Below, one piece after another: positions 11,294 to 21,489 of a stretch of 64,000 bases of DNA. Position 1 is the first letter of the stretch. Each line of letters opens with the position of its first letter. Position numbers and translations under genes: made by a program. Location of the stretch: the NCBI GenBank assembly GCA_946902875.1, contig OX336345.1:23839395-23903394 (forward strand). Direction: 5' to 3'. This DNA is from Nematopogon swammerdamellus. Lineage: Eukaryota > Arthropoda > Insecta > Lepidoptera > Adelidae. The notes beneath the pieces were generated by a model. It did not search any database. It had not been told where the DNA came from and saw nothing but the letters and a program-made list of their open reading frames with translations.

Positions 11294-12163
11294 ATGGCCC
11301 AGGAGAAGTTATTGGCCAACGACAGCAACAAAATTGCTCTAATATGCTCCGCCTTCCAAAGCCAGGGCATTGAAACAAAGCAGGCATTCGAGGATGCTGA
11401 CTGCGACATCATCAAGGTGACACTTGACAAGAGAGCACCTCTTTTCAATCAGTTCTAATCATTGGACAGGATGTGGACCTCCTTGTCCTTCTCAATGGTT
11501 TGGGATCGGCTGTGAAGAATGTTTATTTCCAGAATAGTGGCAGAGGTGACTCTGGCCCCTTACAATATTCCTCAACCTCATTCAATCGTGGAGATTTGGA
11601 AGTCCCCCAGGATTCGAGTTGTTTCTCCACGCCTTCACTGGGTACGACACCACCTCTGCCCTTTTCTGGCATGGGAAGAACGAACTTTGGAGCGTAATTC
11701 AGAAAAACGTTGAACTCATCACCAGACAACTGCTGAAGTGTGCCTCCAACCTAATTCAGCCTACCAAGCCATCGTAGATGCCGGAGCGAAGTGCCTAGTA
11801 GATCTGTATGGAGGAGACTATACTAAAGATACCCTCCACAGTCTGCACTACAAAAAAACTGCAAAAACAGCCGCCTTTGCTAAGGTTGACCTCGCCCGTT
11901 TGCCTTCAACGGAAGATGGTGCAACACGAACTTACCACCAAGTTCAGAAGTGGTTGGGGGTGGAAAAAGATGCCACTCAATGGGGATGGCAAAAGACCGA
12001 ACAGGGGCTCATTCCAACAGCAATGATGAGAGAAGTGGCACGCCCCTCCCTTCTGAAATTTTTATCATGCGGGTACAAGAATACTGTGGCGGAGGCGGAC
12101 CTGCGTAAAATCAGGCCTCTGCTCGGCACTCTGCAAATTTTGCTCCGTTGTCTCTTGCCATAA
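11294..12163 (+). pseudogene. Relic of an orphan transposon-borne gene with a PIN-nuclease-like motif
   Basis: Starts at ATG 11294 (MAQEKLLANDSNKIALICSA). After a frame change near 11450 it continues with VIIGQDVDLLVLLNGL. After another near 11620 it passes through a region that in a shifted frame resembles the family's HAFTGCDTTSA block. From 11738 it runs through CLVDLYGG, TYHQVQKW and WGWQKTEQGLIPTAM to a stop at 12163. From memory, this order of motifs matches a large family of uncharacterised invertebrate proteins whose members usually end in a Cys-rich tail. That tail is missing here. The I-x-G-x-D-x-D-L-L-V pattern resembles acidic residues of PIN/FEN-type nucleases. At least two frameshifts make it non-functional. 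Its place between long inverted repeats suggests that it belongs to the element. Confidence 0.6.
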
Positions 12164-12872
12164 CGTCACTGAGCTTCAAATTGCCGAAGAAAGAGAAGAC
12201 GACGCGACGTCGACAATCATGTGCCGATTTTTCAGGCTGAATCAGACAATTTTTATGAACCACGCTTCGTGCGTTCAAAATGAACAATTCTAACCAAAAA
12301 TAATGTCCTTGAAATGCCCTGTAAATATTTACAATATTAATAGTTTAAATATATATTTCTTGTGGATGTACATATGGTTTTTCCTTTCAAACCATTGTGA
12401 GAAATAAAAAAGAGCAAATTTGCGAAAAAGTCAGTTTTCCCATTTTTTGAATTTTTAAGATTTGTGAGTAAACTATATGACCTACAGACGTCGTTCTTTA
12501 CTTAAATTAAAGCTAATTACATTTGCTACAACATCTTTTCCTATGATTTTACCCGTAAAATGAGTGTTTTCCCCGACATCAGGGTCGAAAATTGACAAAA
12601 TCTTAAAATTTCACTTTTTTGGAAAAAAAATTAAATTTTTGGAGAGCTGTATCTCGGTAAGAGTTGAACCTACAGAGGTGGTTCTCAACTCAAATTGTAG
12701 CAATTTTAGTCTACTTTAAAAACGTATAGTAAATATATTTTATAAAAAAATTTGTTTAGGACTTATATTTAAAATACAAAAAAAGTGCGAAAATTTCGCG
12801 GTTTTTCGAGTGCTGCGAAGTTAGCACAGGTCTTTCGAAGCTGCAAACTTGGATTTACACTACTGGTAGTGG

Positions 12873-13003
12873 TGTTGAAAAGTGTAATCTATGCCTCAAC
12901 TAATGTCAAAATGTCATGTCACTGAATGTCACTTCTGAATAAATCCTTTCTACTCGAAAGCTGTTGATTTACTTATATCCATAAAATATTTAGCCATCTA
13001 ACA
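12873..13003 (+). repeat. 5' LTR, 131 bp
   Basis: Begins TGTTGAAAAG and ends ATCTAACA (TG...CA). Base-for-base identical to the 3' copy, and contains an AATAAA. Confidence 0.93.
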
Positions 13004-13017
13004 GGTTATGGGCCCAG
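13004..13017 (+). promoter_or_regulatory. Primer-binding site
   Basis: ggttatgggcccag follows the 5' LTR directly. It matches the internal initiator-methionine tRNA segment used by Drosophila copia, which is primed by a tRNA half rather than the 3' end. Confidence 0.8.
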
Positions 13018-13134
13018 AAATATCTTATTTCGCATGGATATGATGTAACGGACATAGTAAAAGTAATAGTTGTGTGTGAATCGGTCGGCGGCGATAGCGA
13101 TCTAAGTTAGATCACAGGCCGCATCTTCTTTGAA

Positions 13135-15507
13135 ATGGCCGATGAAAACGCGGCGGGTACGGCCGCGGGTGCTGGCATCGCAGGGATTCGACGCCTAAAG
13201 GGAGCGGAAGATTTCCAGGACTGGAAATTCCAAGTAAAGAATTATTTGGAGAACCGCGACTGGTGGAAGGCGATTGACGTTGAAGTCAAGGACGGAGTCC
13301 CGGTGAAGGTCGATCCGGATCTTGATCGACGGGCGCGTACAACAATATGTATGCTGCTGGAGTCATCATGTTTCTCACACGTATACAACGCATCAACAGC
13401 ACGAGAGGCATGGTATAGCCTCAAAAACGCGTACGAAGATCGCGGTTGGGGGCGCCGCATTCAACTGCAGCGTTCTCTGTGGCAGGTGCGACTAGACCAT
13501 TGTAAAAACATGGAGCAATACATAACTAAAGTAATATGTATTGCGCATCAACTGGAAGACATTGATGCAAAAGTGACGGAGGACTGGCTGATTTCAATCC
13601 TCCTGAGTGGCCTTACAGCCGAGTATGCACCGATGATAATGGCCATCGATAATAGTGGCCAGGAAATAAAACTGGAACAAGTAAAGTCCAAACTGCTGCA
13701 AGAGTCGAACAGGCAGACTGACGCTAGCATCAGCGACGCAGCGCTGGTATCAAGAGGACCGAAAAAGACGAGCGGAACTACCTTCAAGTGTTATCGCTGT
13801 CAAAAACCTGGTCACAAAGCTGCGGATTGCCGCACGGGCAAAGATAAGTTTAAGAAAAATGATTCTAACTTATTGGTGGCAATGAAAGCGAACGTAAAAG
13901 CTGAACGTTGGTATGTCGATAGTGGATGTAGCACCCACATGTCCAATGATGCTCGTACTATGAAAAAGTACAAGGAGACCAAGGAAGGACTTCAGATCGT
14001 TCTTGCAGACAATAAAACAATAACGAGTCAGGGTCGAGGAGACGTTGAGCTGAAAATCAGTAATCATATCAGCGGAATCAACGATGTGCTACATGTTCCG
14101 GAATTAAACACAAATTTGTTGTCGGTCAGCAAAATGGTAGAAAAGGGATTAACTGTCAAGTTTGACGAAAAAGGCTGCACCATTTCAAATAATAATGGTA
14201 CAGTCGTGGCAAAAGCTAAAGAGGTAGCTGGGCTATATGAATTGCAGCAAAAAGAAGGGATTCATGCCAAGGCAGCCACAACGGTGGACAACGACAAGGA
14301 AAGGAAGTTGCCACGAGAACTATGGCATAAACGCCTAGGTCATTTGAACAGAAGTGGAATGCGCACTATTGAAGATCTTGTAACCGGCATCAGCTATAAA
14401 AATGCTGAAAAGAGCGATGATGTTTGTATTCCATGTGTAGCGGGCAAGATTACAAGAAAGCCGTTCAAGAACAGGGGAACCAGAGCAAAAGAGTGCCTGG
14501 AACTGGTACACTCAGACCTGTGCGGACCAATGGAAGAAACTTCTATCGGTGGAGCGCGTTATTTATTAACGTTTATAGATGACTATTCGAGGATGACATA
14601 CGGCTACTTCTTAAATTTTAAATCAGAATCGCTCGAAAAGTTTAAAGATTTTAAAGCCTATGCCGAGAGACAGACTGGAAAGTTGTTAAAATTTCTAAGG
14701 TCCGACAATGGTGGAGAGTACATAAGTAGAAATTCAAAGAAACTTTTCACGAAAGCTGGAATAAAACACCAGACAACTGTACCAAGGACCCCACAACAAA
14801 ACGGTGTCGCCGAAAGGGCTAATCGGACCATCGTTGAAAAAGCACGTACTATGCTGCAAGAAAGTGGCCTCGAAAAATGCTACTGGGCAGAGGCTGTAAA
14901 TACAGCGATTTACTTAAAAAATCGTTGTCCCACACGTGCAGTTCAAAAAGCTACTCCAATGGAAGTATGGAGTGGGCGGAAACCGGACGTAAGTCATTTG
15001 AGAGTTTTTGGCTGTACAGCATACGTACATGTTGCAAAAGAAAAAAGGAAGAAATTTGATACTAAATGTAAGCAAATGATCTTTGTGGGTTACTCAACTA
15101 CGACAAAGGGATATCGACTAATCGATCCCGAAACGCGAAAGGTGGAAATAGCTCGAGATGTGATCTTCATTGAAAACAAGTTCAGTAAAATAGAACAGCA
15201 CCAGCAGGACGTGCCTATGAAATTAAACGATAATATCGAAGATGCTGTATTGGATCAGAAATTGAATGAAGATGTTCCAACGCAGGCATTAAGAGATGAA
15301 ACTTCGAGTGAGCAGGAAACTCACGAGGTTGCTGAACCAGCTGAAGAAAGTGACCAGAATGAACAAGTGGACGAGGACAGGCGCTACCCACGTCGAAACA
15401 GAAGAATGAAGGAGTTCCCGGACTATGTATTGAACCTGTGTGCAGACAGCAACAAATCTGATACGCCTGAATGCTGGAGACGAGCTAAATTAGCTAAATT
15501 AATTTAG
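13135..15507 (+). CDS. Copia Gag-protease-integrase polyprotein, 790 aa, lacking RT/RNase H
   Basis: Starts at ATG 13135, 131 bases after the 5' LTR. Domains in order: UBN2-type Gag (about 15-200); zinc knuckle CYRCQKPGHKAADC (about 219-232); aspartic protease WYVDSGCSTHM (about 259-269); integrase zinc-binding region LWHKRLGHLN with CIPC (about 395-440); integrase core with Asp near 461 (HSDLCGP), Asp near 524 (SDNGGEY) and Glu near 559 (NGVAERAN). The chromodomain-free tail reaches RRYPRRNRRMKEFPDY, where Copia polyproteins normally enter the reverse transcriptase. Here it goes on for about 25 residues to a stop. About 700 residues of RT/RNase H are therefore missing by a clean internal deletion, without stops or frameshifts elsewhere. 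Gag could still form particles, but reverse transcription needs a helper. Confidence 0.93.
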   Translation: MADENAAGTAAGAGIAGIRRLKGAEDFQDWKFQVKNYLENRDWWKAIDVEVKDGVPVKVDPDLDRRARTTICMLLESSCFSHVYNASTAREAWYSLKNAYEDRGWGRRIQLQRSLWQVRLDHCKNMEQYITKVICIAHQLEDIDAKVTEDWLISILLSGLTAEYAPMIMAIDNSGQEIKLEQVKSKLLQESNRQTDASISDAALVSRGPKKTSGTTFKCYRCQKPGHKAADCRTGKDKFKKNDSNLLVAMKANVKAERWYVDSGCSTHMSNDARTMKKYKETKEGLQIVLADNKTITSQGRGDVELKISNHISGINDVLHVPELNTNLLSVSKMVEKGLTVKFDEKGCTISNNNGTVVAKAKEVAGLYELQQKEGIHAKAATTVDNDKERKLPRELWHKRLGHLNRSGMRTIEDLVTGISYKNAEKSDDVCIPCVAGKITRKPFKNRGTRAKECLELVHSDLCGPMEETSIGGARYLLTFIDDYSRMTYGYFLNFKSESLEKFKDFKAYAERQTGKLLKFLRSDNGGEYISRNSKKLFTKAGIKHQTTVPRTPQQNGVAERANRTIVEKARTMLQESGLEKCYWAEAVNTAIYLKNRCPTRAVQKATPMEVWSGRKPDVSHLRVFGCTAYVHVAKEKRKKFDTKCKQMIFVGYSTTTKGYRLIDPETRKVEIARDVIFIENKFSKIEQHQQDVPMKLNDNIEDAVLDQKLNEDVPTQALRDETSSEQETHEVAEPAEESDQNEQVDEDRRYPRRNRRMKEFPDYVLNLCADSNKSDTPECWRRAKLAKLI

Positions 15508-15548
15508 TTGTAAATGTATTTTATGTTTACTGTTTGTTTCGGCATTCG

Positions 15549-15560
15549 ATTAAGGGGGCA
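15549..15560 (+). promoter_or_regulatory. Polypurine tract
   Basis: aagggggca lies immediately before the 3' LTR, the expected plus-strand priming site. Confidence 0.75.
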
Positions 15561-15691
15561 TGTTGAAAAGTGTAATCTATGCCTCAACTAATGTCAAAAT
15601 GTCATGTCACTGAATGTCACTTCTGAATAAATCCTTTCTACTCGAAAGCTGTTGATTTACTTATATCCATAAAATATTTAGCCATCTAACA
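15561..15691 (+). repeat. 3' LTR, 131 bp
   Basis: Identical to the 5' LTR and followed by the AGTGG target duplication. Confidence 0.93.
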
Positions 15692-15829
15692 AGTGGTCCT
15701 AACAACATATAAAAAAAAAATCTGAAATAGCGATTAGTTTGCGATTTTAGCGATTTATAGTGTTAGATATGACTGGCCTAGGATGAAGTTTGAAAATTTA
15801 ATTATATCTAGTGTAAACTGCGTGTCGAA

Positions 15830-15880
15830 GGGGGGGGGGGGGGGGGGGGGGGGTCCGGACCCCCTAAACCCCCCCCTTAT
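15830..15880. repeat. Poly-G24 tract with facing C-runs
   Basis: 24 consecutive G, then tccgga, then C-rich sequence, giving G/C self-complementarity. Confidence 0.9.
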
Positions 15881-15892
15881 ATACGTCGGTGC

Positions 15893-16112
15893 CTATCGAT
15901 TTATCCAGGTTTCATCGCTGACCTTTGTTTTGATTTTTTTTCAAAATGGCCGCCGCCGCCCCAAGCCACCTTCCATAGAAAAATATTCTAACCCCTTTCA
16001 AAGATCGAGTTTTACTGGTAGGTCTACTCGGAACACAATTCTCAGTGATTTTTATAGTAAGACCACTGGGATGAAAATTCCCAGTAGTACTACTGGTAAG
16101 ACTACTCGGTAA
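15893..16112. repeat. Inverted copy of sequences at 6325-7375
   Basis: 15895-15955 (ctatcgatttatccaggttt onward) is the reverse complement of 7321-7375 with few differences. 15990-16112 carries the cccagtagt/taccagtagt motifs of 6325-6475 in opposite orientation. Confidence 0.7.
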
Positions 16113-16129
16113 GACTCGGTAAGAGGGAA

Positions 16130-16780
16130 AATTCACATATTTCGTGCCTTACACGACACGACTATCGAGCACATTGACAATGAATCTACGGAATTCGAAA
16201 AAATATTGTCGCTGAGCGACACGAGAAAGTCGGGATAAGGAAAGGTTAGTTGGGTTCTGATGATGGAGCCGGAAGGAAGCTATAGGAACTCCTAAACTAC
16301 ACATGATAATCCACCGTGTTTGGGCTCGTTGGATTTGTCTTCGCAAGTACTCTAGTCATATATGAATTCCAGGGTCATGGTCATGATGATGGAGCCGGAA
16401 GGAAGCCATAGGAACTCCTAAACTACACATGACAAATCCATCGTGTTTGGGCTCGTTGGATTTGTCTTCGCAAGTACTCTAGTCATATATGATTTCCAGG
16501 GTCAAGATGATGGAGCCGGAAGGAAGCCATAGGAACTCCTAAACTACACATGATAAATCCATCGTGTTTGGGCTCGTTGGATTTGTCTTCGCAAGTACTC
16601 TAGTCATATATGATTTCCAGGGGCATGATGATAGAGCCGGAAGGAAGCCATAGGAACTCCTAAACTACACATGATAAATCCACCGTGTTTGGGCTCGTTG
16701 GATTTGTCTTCGCAAGTACTCTAGTCATATATGATTTCCAGGGGCATGTTGATAGAGCCGGAAGGAAGCCATAGGAATAT
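16130..16780. repeat. ~121-bp tandem array with unique head, 4.3 copies
   Basis: gatgatggagccggaaggaa or close variants recur near 16257, 16385, 16506, 16626 and 16747. The head (16130-16250), including the tcgctgagcgacacgagaaa palindrome-like region, and the array both reappear inverted at 37305-37745. Shorter single units occur at 31626-31720 and 51410-51540. Confidence 0.85.
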
Positions 16781-17228
16781 AGAAATAGAATTGTATTCAG
16801 TTGTACACATACATTACATTAACACATTAACAGAAATGGAGCTACAAAATACAAAAGAAAGGGCGTAGGCGCAGCATATGGCCACTCGAGTGTCTCAAGG
16901 GCCGCTGTTTTTAAGCCTACCCTATACTATACTATACTATACTAAAATTACATTAAATCTAAAGAACTTTATACCACATTAACAACAATACACATTTATA
17001 CAATTTTTCAAGTTTACACAAGATTACAAACTACAAAACAATTAATTTACAAGATTAATAAACCCTATTACAGTCCACGAGTCATTCAAATTTCGAAAGC
17101 TGGCTTCAGCGAATCCCGTGTACGAAGAGCTAGGCGCCACCCTAGAACGATAATGTTCTTGGCGCCACCATATGGTTTTAGATGAACGGAGGAGTGGGTT
17201 ACATCACGCGTGTAAGAAATGTATCTTG
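16781..17228. other. Unassigned; includes (TATAC)n
   Basis: AT-rich, with a short tactatactatac simple repeat near 16921-16943. It could be the 3' end of a LINE, but no coding remnant is visible. Confidence 0.35.
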
Positions 17229-17604
17229 TCAGCCTCGATAGCTCAGTGGTGCAGACAGTCAACTGTCGCTATTGAATGTTAAGCAACGCTGGGTGCGGTC
17301 AGTACTTGGATGGGTGACCGCTGACCGTTGGAGGCTGACCGAGGTTCGGATTCCTCGTAAAACTGTAGCTCCCTTCCCTCCTCATCTTACTTGGTGGTAG
17401 GGTTTAACCCGCCCGGGTTGTACCACCGCACTGAATGAAACGTCGGTCGAAACGGCTAGTTTGTGTTTTCCGACCAGTTCAGTGTAGCCGGCACGATCAA
17501 AGGGGGAAGCACTGACATGGCACCTAGTTCACCCGGTGTTATGGGCTGACATCACGGACGTTGTAGGTGAGGTAGCCGACCGTGTCAGTTTCCATAAAAA
17601 AAAA
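17229..17604 (+). mobile_element. SINE with tRNA-like and 5S-rRNA-like head, full-length copy
   Basis: The head has a tRNA box A-like tagctcagtggt. It is followed by ttaagcaacgctgggtgc and ggtcagtacttggatggg, closely resembling the internal promoter half of 5S rRNA (boxes A, IE and C). The later ggttcggattcctcg resembles a tRNA box B. The body contains gtagggtttaacccgcccgg, caccgcactgaatgaaac and catcacggacgttgtagg, and ends ccataaaaaaaa. About nine more pieces of the family lie in this window. Confidence 0.85.
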
Positions 17605-17634
17605 CATACATTAGGTACATTTATAATATACCTA

Positions 17635-18717
17635 CAGGGTGTTCGGCACATCGACCGACAAATTTTTTTTTTTAGGTAAGTGGGATCATTTGCAACGTTT
17701 TGACCTATAATACCTGTTGTCAGATGTCACGTGGTTTCGAGATACGATTTTTTTTCTTTATTTATTTTATAATTTGTATCAGCACCATTGATTTCATAAC
17801 CCTCTCCCCATAAAAAATCAATGCCGGGTACGTACGTATGACCGCGTGACCGGCGGCGCGGGCCAAGTCGCGGTCCGCGCCGCACCTCTGCTGCGTGGTC
17901 ACGAAGCGTGGTCGCCCGCTATCTATTAGTTATTCTGTGCCGATACTGCCGATAATACCACACCTAATAGTACTGGCGCATAGAAGAACGACTCCAGCAC
18001 TTTTGTTTGATATGCTGCGAAAAATGTACCTACGACGTGTACCTCCGTACAGCGAGGGTCGCGTCGCGTGCAAGCTAATATAAGTCAAGCGACGCGACCA
18101 CAGCGCTCACTTTGCGTTGAGTAGAGAGTATCTGGAGGACAAAAAAAAACGGCCAAGAGCGAGCCAGGCTCGCATAATTAGGTTTAATAAAAACGTGTTA
18201 TAAATTCCAATAATAGGACAATATATGCAAAGAGTAGCGTATCCGCTTTACATCCGTAGTGGTAACTGACAACATGCAATCTCTTACATAAAAGCAGAAT
18301 CAGTATCTAATTTGCGGCAGAATACCTACCTTCTCCCTTTCATAGTGAATAGTAAAATAATTTACACGTGATTGTCGCCTCTACCGACAAATGTATGCAC
18401 CTCCTTGATGTCATAATAGGTCAAAATGTTGCAAATGACCCAACTTACCTACAAAAAAAATTGGTTGTCTGTAAAGTCGGTTTACGGACGATAGTTTTAC
18501 GTGATAACGTCATAAAGTATTTCTGCTGCCCTGGTACTTTAGAACCAAAGAGATAAATGTGTACAAGCCGACGCTTGGGCCGATTGTGCCTCTCTATCGC
18601 ACACAGGCTCAGATGGAACGTGACACTTTTTCGTGCGTGCAGCCGGTGTTCATCAATTTATAAGACGTGACGTTATCACGTCAAAAAAATTTGTCGGTCG
18701 ATGTGCCGAACACCCTG
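17635..18717. mobile_element. 1.08-kb TIR element, TA target, non-autonomous
   Basis: Roughly 35-bp inverted ends starting CAGGGTGTTCGGCACATCGA at 17635 and mirrored to 18717, with TA outside both (17633-17634 and 18718-18719). No transposase. The interior includes a GC-rich part (17840-17900) and a piece (18519-18546) shared with the foldback at 6566. Confidence 0.8.
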
Positions 18718-18787
18718 TATAACGAAATTAAAAGGAAAACTATCACAGCTAAGTAGGCTGTACAGGTTGACGATAGTCGACCAACTC

Positions 18788-19250
18788 ATAAAAAATTGGT
18801 AAAAAAACTTTTAAGTTAAACGGTTTTATTAAAAAAACTAGAAAAAAAACATCAGCCGTACAAAAAACTAGAAAATAATAAGGACACAAACCTGGGCCTC
18901 TACTTTAGATTTTACGTCTGGGTAAGAAATCATGCAATACTAGCGTGCTGTCTTCACATGTCGGATGTCAAAGGGCACTTTGTGTCGCTGCGTCAGCGGA
19001 ATAAGTAATAAATTGAGACTTTTAACATACTAATATAAAAACGTGGGGCGCATGTTATATATTACGCATATTATACGCCCCACGTTTTTATATTAGTCTG
19101 TTAAAAGTCTCAATTTATTACTTATTCCGCTGACGCAGCGACACAAAGTGCCCTTTGGCATCCGACATGTGAAGACGGCTGATGTTTTTTTTCTAGTTTT
19201 TTTAATAAAACCGTTTAACTTAAAAGTTTTTTTACCAATTTTTTTATTTA
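18788..19250. repeat. ~460-bp near-perfect palindrome
   Basis: The sequence from aaaattggtaaaaaaacttt to ctttgtgtcgctgcgtcagc returns as its complement around a centre near 19050 (gcatgttatatattacgc). It looks like two 3' ends of the element family joined head to head. Confidence 0.85.
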
Positions 19251-19607
19251 CTCGTTTTTAGTTTGATTTTTTTATAATTTTTTTCTTTCATCTTGTACCC
19301 ACGAGTATTGGGCCAATACAGTCGACCCCCCCAGCCAGAGATCCATGTAGAGGGGCAAGGCCCTCATACAACAAGGTGTGCCAGCCTTGAGGTTGAAACG
19401 CTAACGAAAAATCATTTTTATCCACCCTAATGCCACACAGCCCTCGGCACGTTTCAAACGTTGACTTGGGTGGTGTTCGCTAACGACGTATCATTTTTAG
19501 CCACCCTAACGCCACACAGTTATCGGCACAATACAGAAACCTTAACTTGGGTGGATTCAAACAAATATCCTGTACATTATTTTTGTTTTAAGTTAAGTGT
19601 CGACCTC
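19251..19607. other. Spacer inside element A
   Basis: Contains two imperfect direct repeats around 'aacgaaaaatcatttttatc / aacgacgtatcatttttagc' (about 19400 and 19480). No coding sequence. Confidence 0.4.
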
Positions 19608-21320
19608 CTGCCTCCATAATCAGATCCTCGTCACCAAGTGTATTGGTAGAAGTATGGGACACTCGTCCAAACATACCAAATGAGCCCAGACTCGAGGGGG
19701 TTACTAGTAACGGTTAAAGAGTTCCACTGTACACCTCCTGACTCCATCATCAGACCCTCGTCACCAAGTGTATTGATAGAAGTATGGGACACTCTTCCAA
19801 TCCAACCAAATGGGCCCAAACTCGAGGGGGTTACTAGTAACGGTTGAAGAGTTCCACTGTCCACCTCCTGACTCCATCATCACAGACCCTCGTCACCAAG
19901 TGTATTGGTAGAAGTATGGGACACTCGTCCAAACCAACCAAATGAGCCCGAACTCGAGGGGGTTACTAGTAACAGTTGAAGAGTTCCACTGTCCACCTCC
20001 TGACTCCATCATCAGACCCTCGTCACCAAGTGTATTGGTAGAAGTATGGGACACTCGTCCAAACCAACCATATGAGCCCAAACTCGAGGGGGTTACTAGT
20101 AACGGTTGAAGAGTTCCACTGTAGACCTGACTCCATCATCAGACCCTCGTCACCAAGTGTATTGGTAGAAGTATGGGACACTCGTCAAAACCAACCAAAT
20201 AAGCCCAAACTAGAGGGGGTTACTAGTAACGGTTGAAGAGTTCCACTATCCACCTCCTAACTCCATCATCAGACCCTCGTCACCAAGTGTATTGGTAGAA
20301 GTATGGGACACTCGTCCAAACCAACCAAATGATCCCAAACTCGGGGGGTTACTAGTAACAGTTGAAGAGTTCCACTGTCCACCTCCTGACTCCATCATCA
20401 GACCCCCGTCACCAAGTGTATTGGTAGAAGTATGGGGCACTCGTCCAAACCAACGAAATGAGCCCAAACTAGAGGGGGTTACTAGTAACGGTTGAAGAGA
20501 TCCACTGTCCACCTCCTAACTCCATCATCAGACCCTCGTCACCAAGTGTATTGGTAGAAGTATGGGACACTCGTTCAAACCAACCAAATGAGCCCAAACT
20601 CGAGGGGGTTACTAGTAACAGTTGAAGAGTTCCACTGTCCACCTCCTGACTCCATCATCAGACTCTCGTCACCAAGTGTATTGGTAGAAGTATGGGGCAC
20701 TCATCCAAACCAATCAAATGAGCCCAGACTCGAGGGGGTTACTAGTAACGGTTGAAGAGTTCCACTGTACACCTCCTGACTCCATCATTTGACCCTCGTC
20801 ACCAAGTGTATTGGTAGAAGTATGGGACACTCATCAAAACCAACCAAATGAGCCCAAACTCGAGGGGGTTACTAGTAACGGTTGAAGAGTTCCACTGTCC
20901 ACCTGCTGACTCCATCATCAGACCCTCGTCACCAAGTGTATTGGTAGAAGTATGGCACACTCGTCAAAACCAACCAAATGAGCCCAAACTAGAGGGGGTT
21001 ACTAGTAACGGTTGAAGAGTTCCACTGTAGACCTCCTGACTCCATCATCAGACCCTCTTCACCAAGTGTATTGGTAGAAGTATGGTACACTCGTCAAAAC
21101 CAACCAAATGAGCACAAACTAGAGGGTGTTACTAGTAACGGTTGAAGAGTTCCACTGTAGACCTCCTGACTCCATCATCAGACCCTCGTCACCAAGTGTA
21201 TTGGTAGAAGTATGGGACACTCATCAAAACCAACCAAATGAGCCCAAACTCGAGGGGTTTACTAGTAACGGTTGAAGAGTTCCATTGTCCACCTCCTGAC
21301 TCCATCATCAGACCCTCGTT
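19608..21320. repeat. 130-bp tandem array, ~13 copies (minus)
   Basis: Unit contains ccaagtgtattggtagaagt, gggacactcgtccaaacc, gggggttactagtaacggtt and cctgactccatcatcagacc. Copies differ by point changes and small deletions. Units near 130 bases give short open frames of 60-88 codons on both strands, which are artefacts. Confidence 0.93.
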
Positions 21321-21489
21321 ACCAAGTTGAAATTATCATAATATTGTATTGTCACCAGAACTCAATGTGTGTTCAAAGTTTCATAAAAATCGGTTCAGTA
21401 GAAGTAGTTGAAAAAGTTGTCGCAAGATTTGAAACAAAGATAGAAATAAACAAACAAATATACGGAGTCAAGCTAAATAAAACCGTTTA

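Larger units (their letters stand above)
12873..15691 (+). mobile_element. Copia-superfamily LTR retrotransposon lacking RT and RNase H
   Basis: 2,819 bp, bounded by identical LTRs and a 5-bp target duplication AGTGG (12868-12872 and 15692-15696). It has a primer-binding site, one Gag-protease-integrase frame and a polypurine tract, but no reverse transcriptase or RNase H coding sequence; a full Copia is about 5 kb. Identical LTRs and an uninterrupted frame mean a recent insertion. It must have been mobilised by RT from another copy. Confidence 0.93.
10683..15778. mobile_element. DNA transposon with ~390-bp terminal inverted repeats, split by a Copia insertion
   Basis: The outer ends are GGCCAGTCATATC at 10683 and its complement ending 15778, both flanked by TA. 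The inverted similarity continues inward for several hundred bases (10683-about 11055 against about 12555-12872 plus 15697-15778), sharing gcagcttcgaaagacctgtg and caaaaaagtgaaattttaag. Removing the 2.82-kb Copia and its 5-bp duplication leaves an element of about 2.27 kb. The superfamily is not identified. The interior holds the broken gene at 11294-12163. Confidence 0.72.
18788..21489 (-). mobile_element. Helitron-derived element A with 130-bp array
   Basis: Both outer ends carry aaacggttttatt / aataaaaccgttt. One end (18788-19250) is a large palindrome containing the conserved 3' segment (ctgacgcagcgacacaaagt). Then come about 350 bases of spacer and the 130-bp array, then a conserved subterminal region (21325-21480) shared with elements B and D. 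No helicase remnant is left in this copy. The orientation is opposite to element B. Confidence 0.7.

Noticed and set aside
11104..11448. 114-codon minus-strand frame
   Set aside because: Shadow of the orphan gene relic on the plus strand.
17229..17335. Possible genuine tRNA or 5S rRNA gene
   Set aside because: The head is followed by a SINE body and A-tail, recurs in many copies, and does not form a complete tRNA or 5S sequence.
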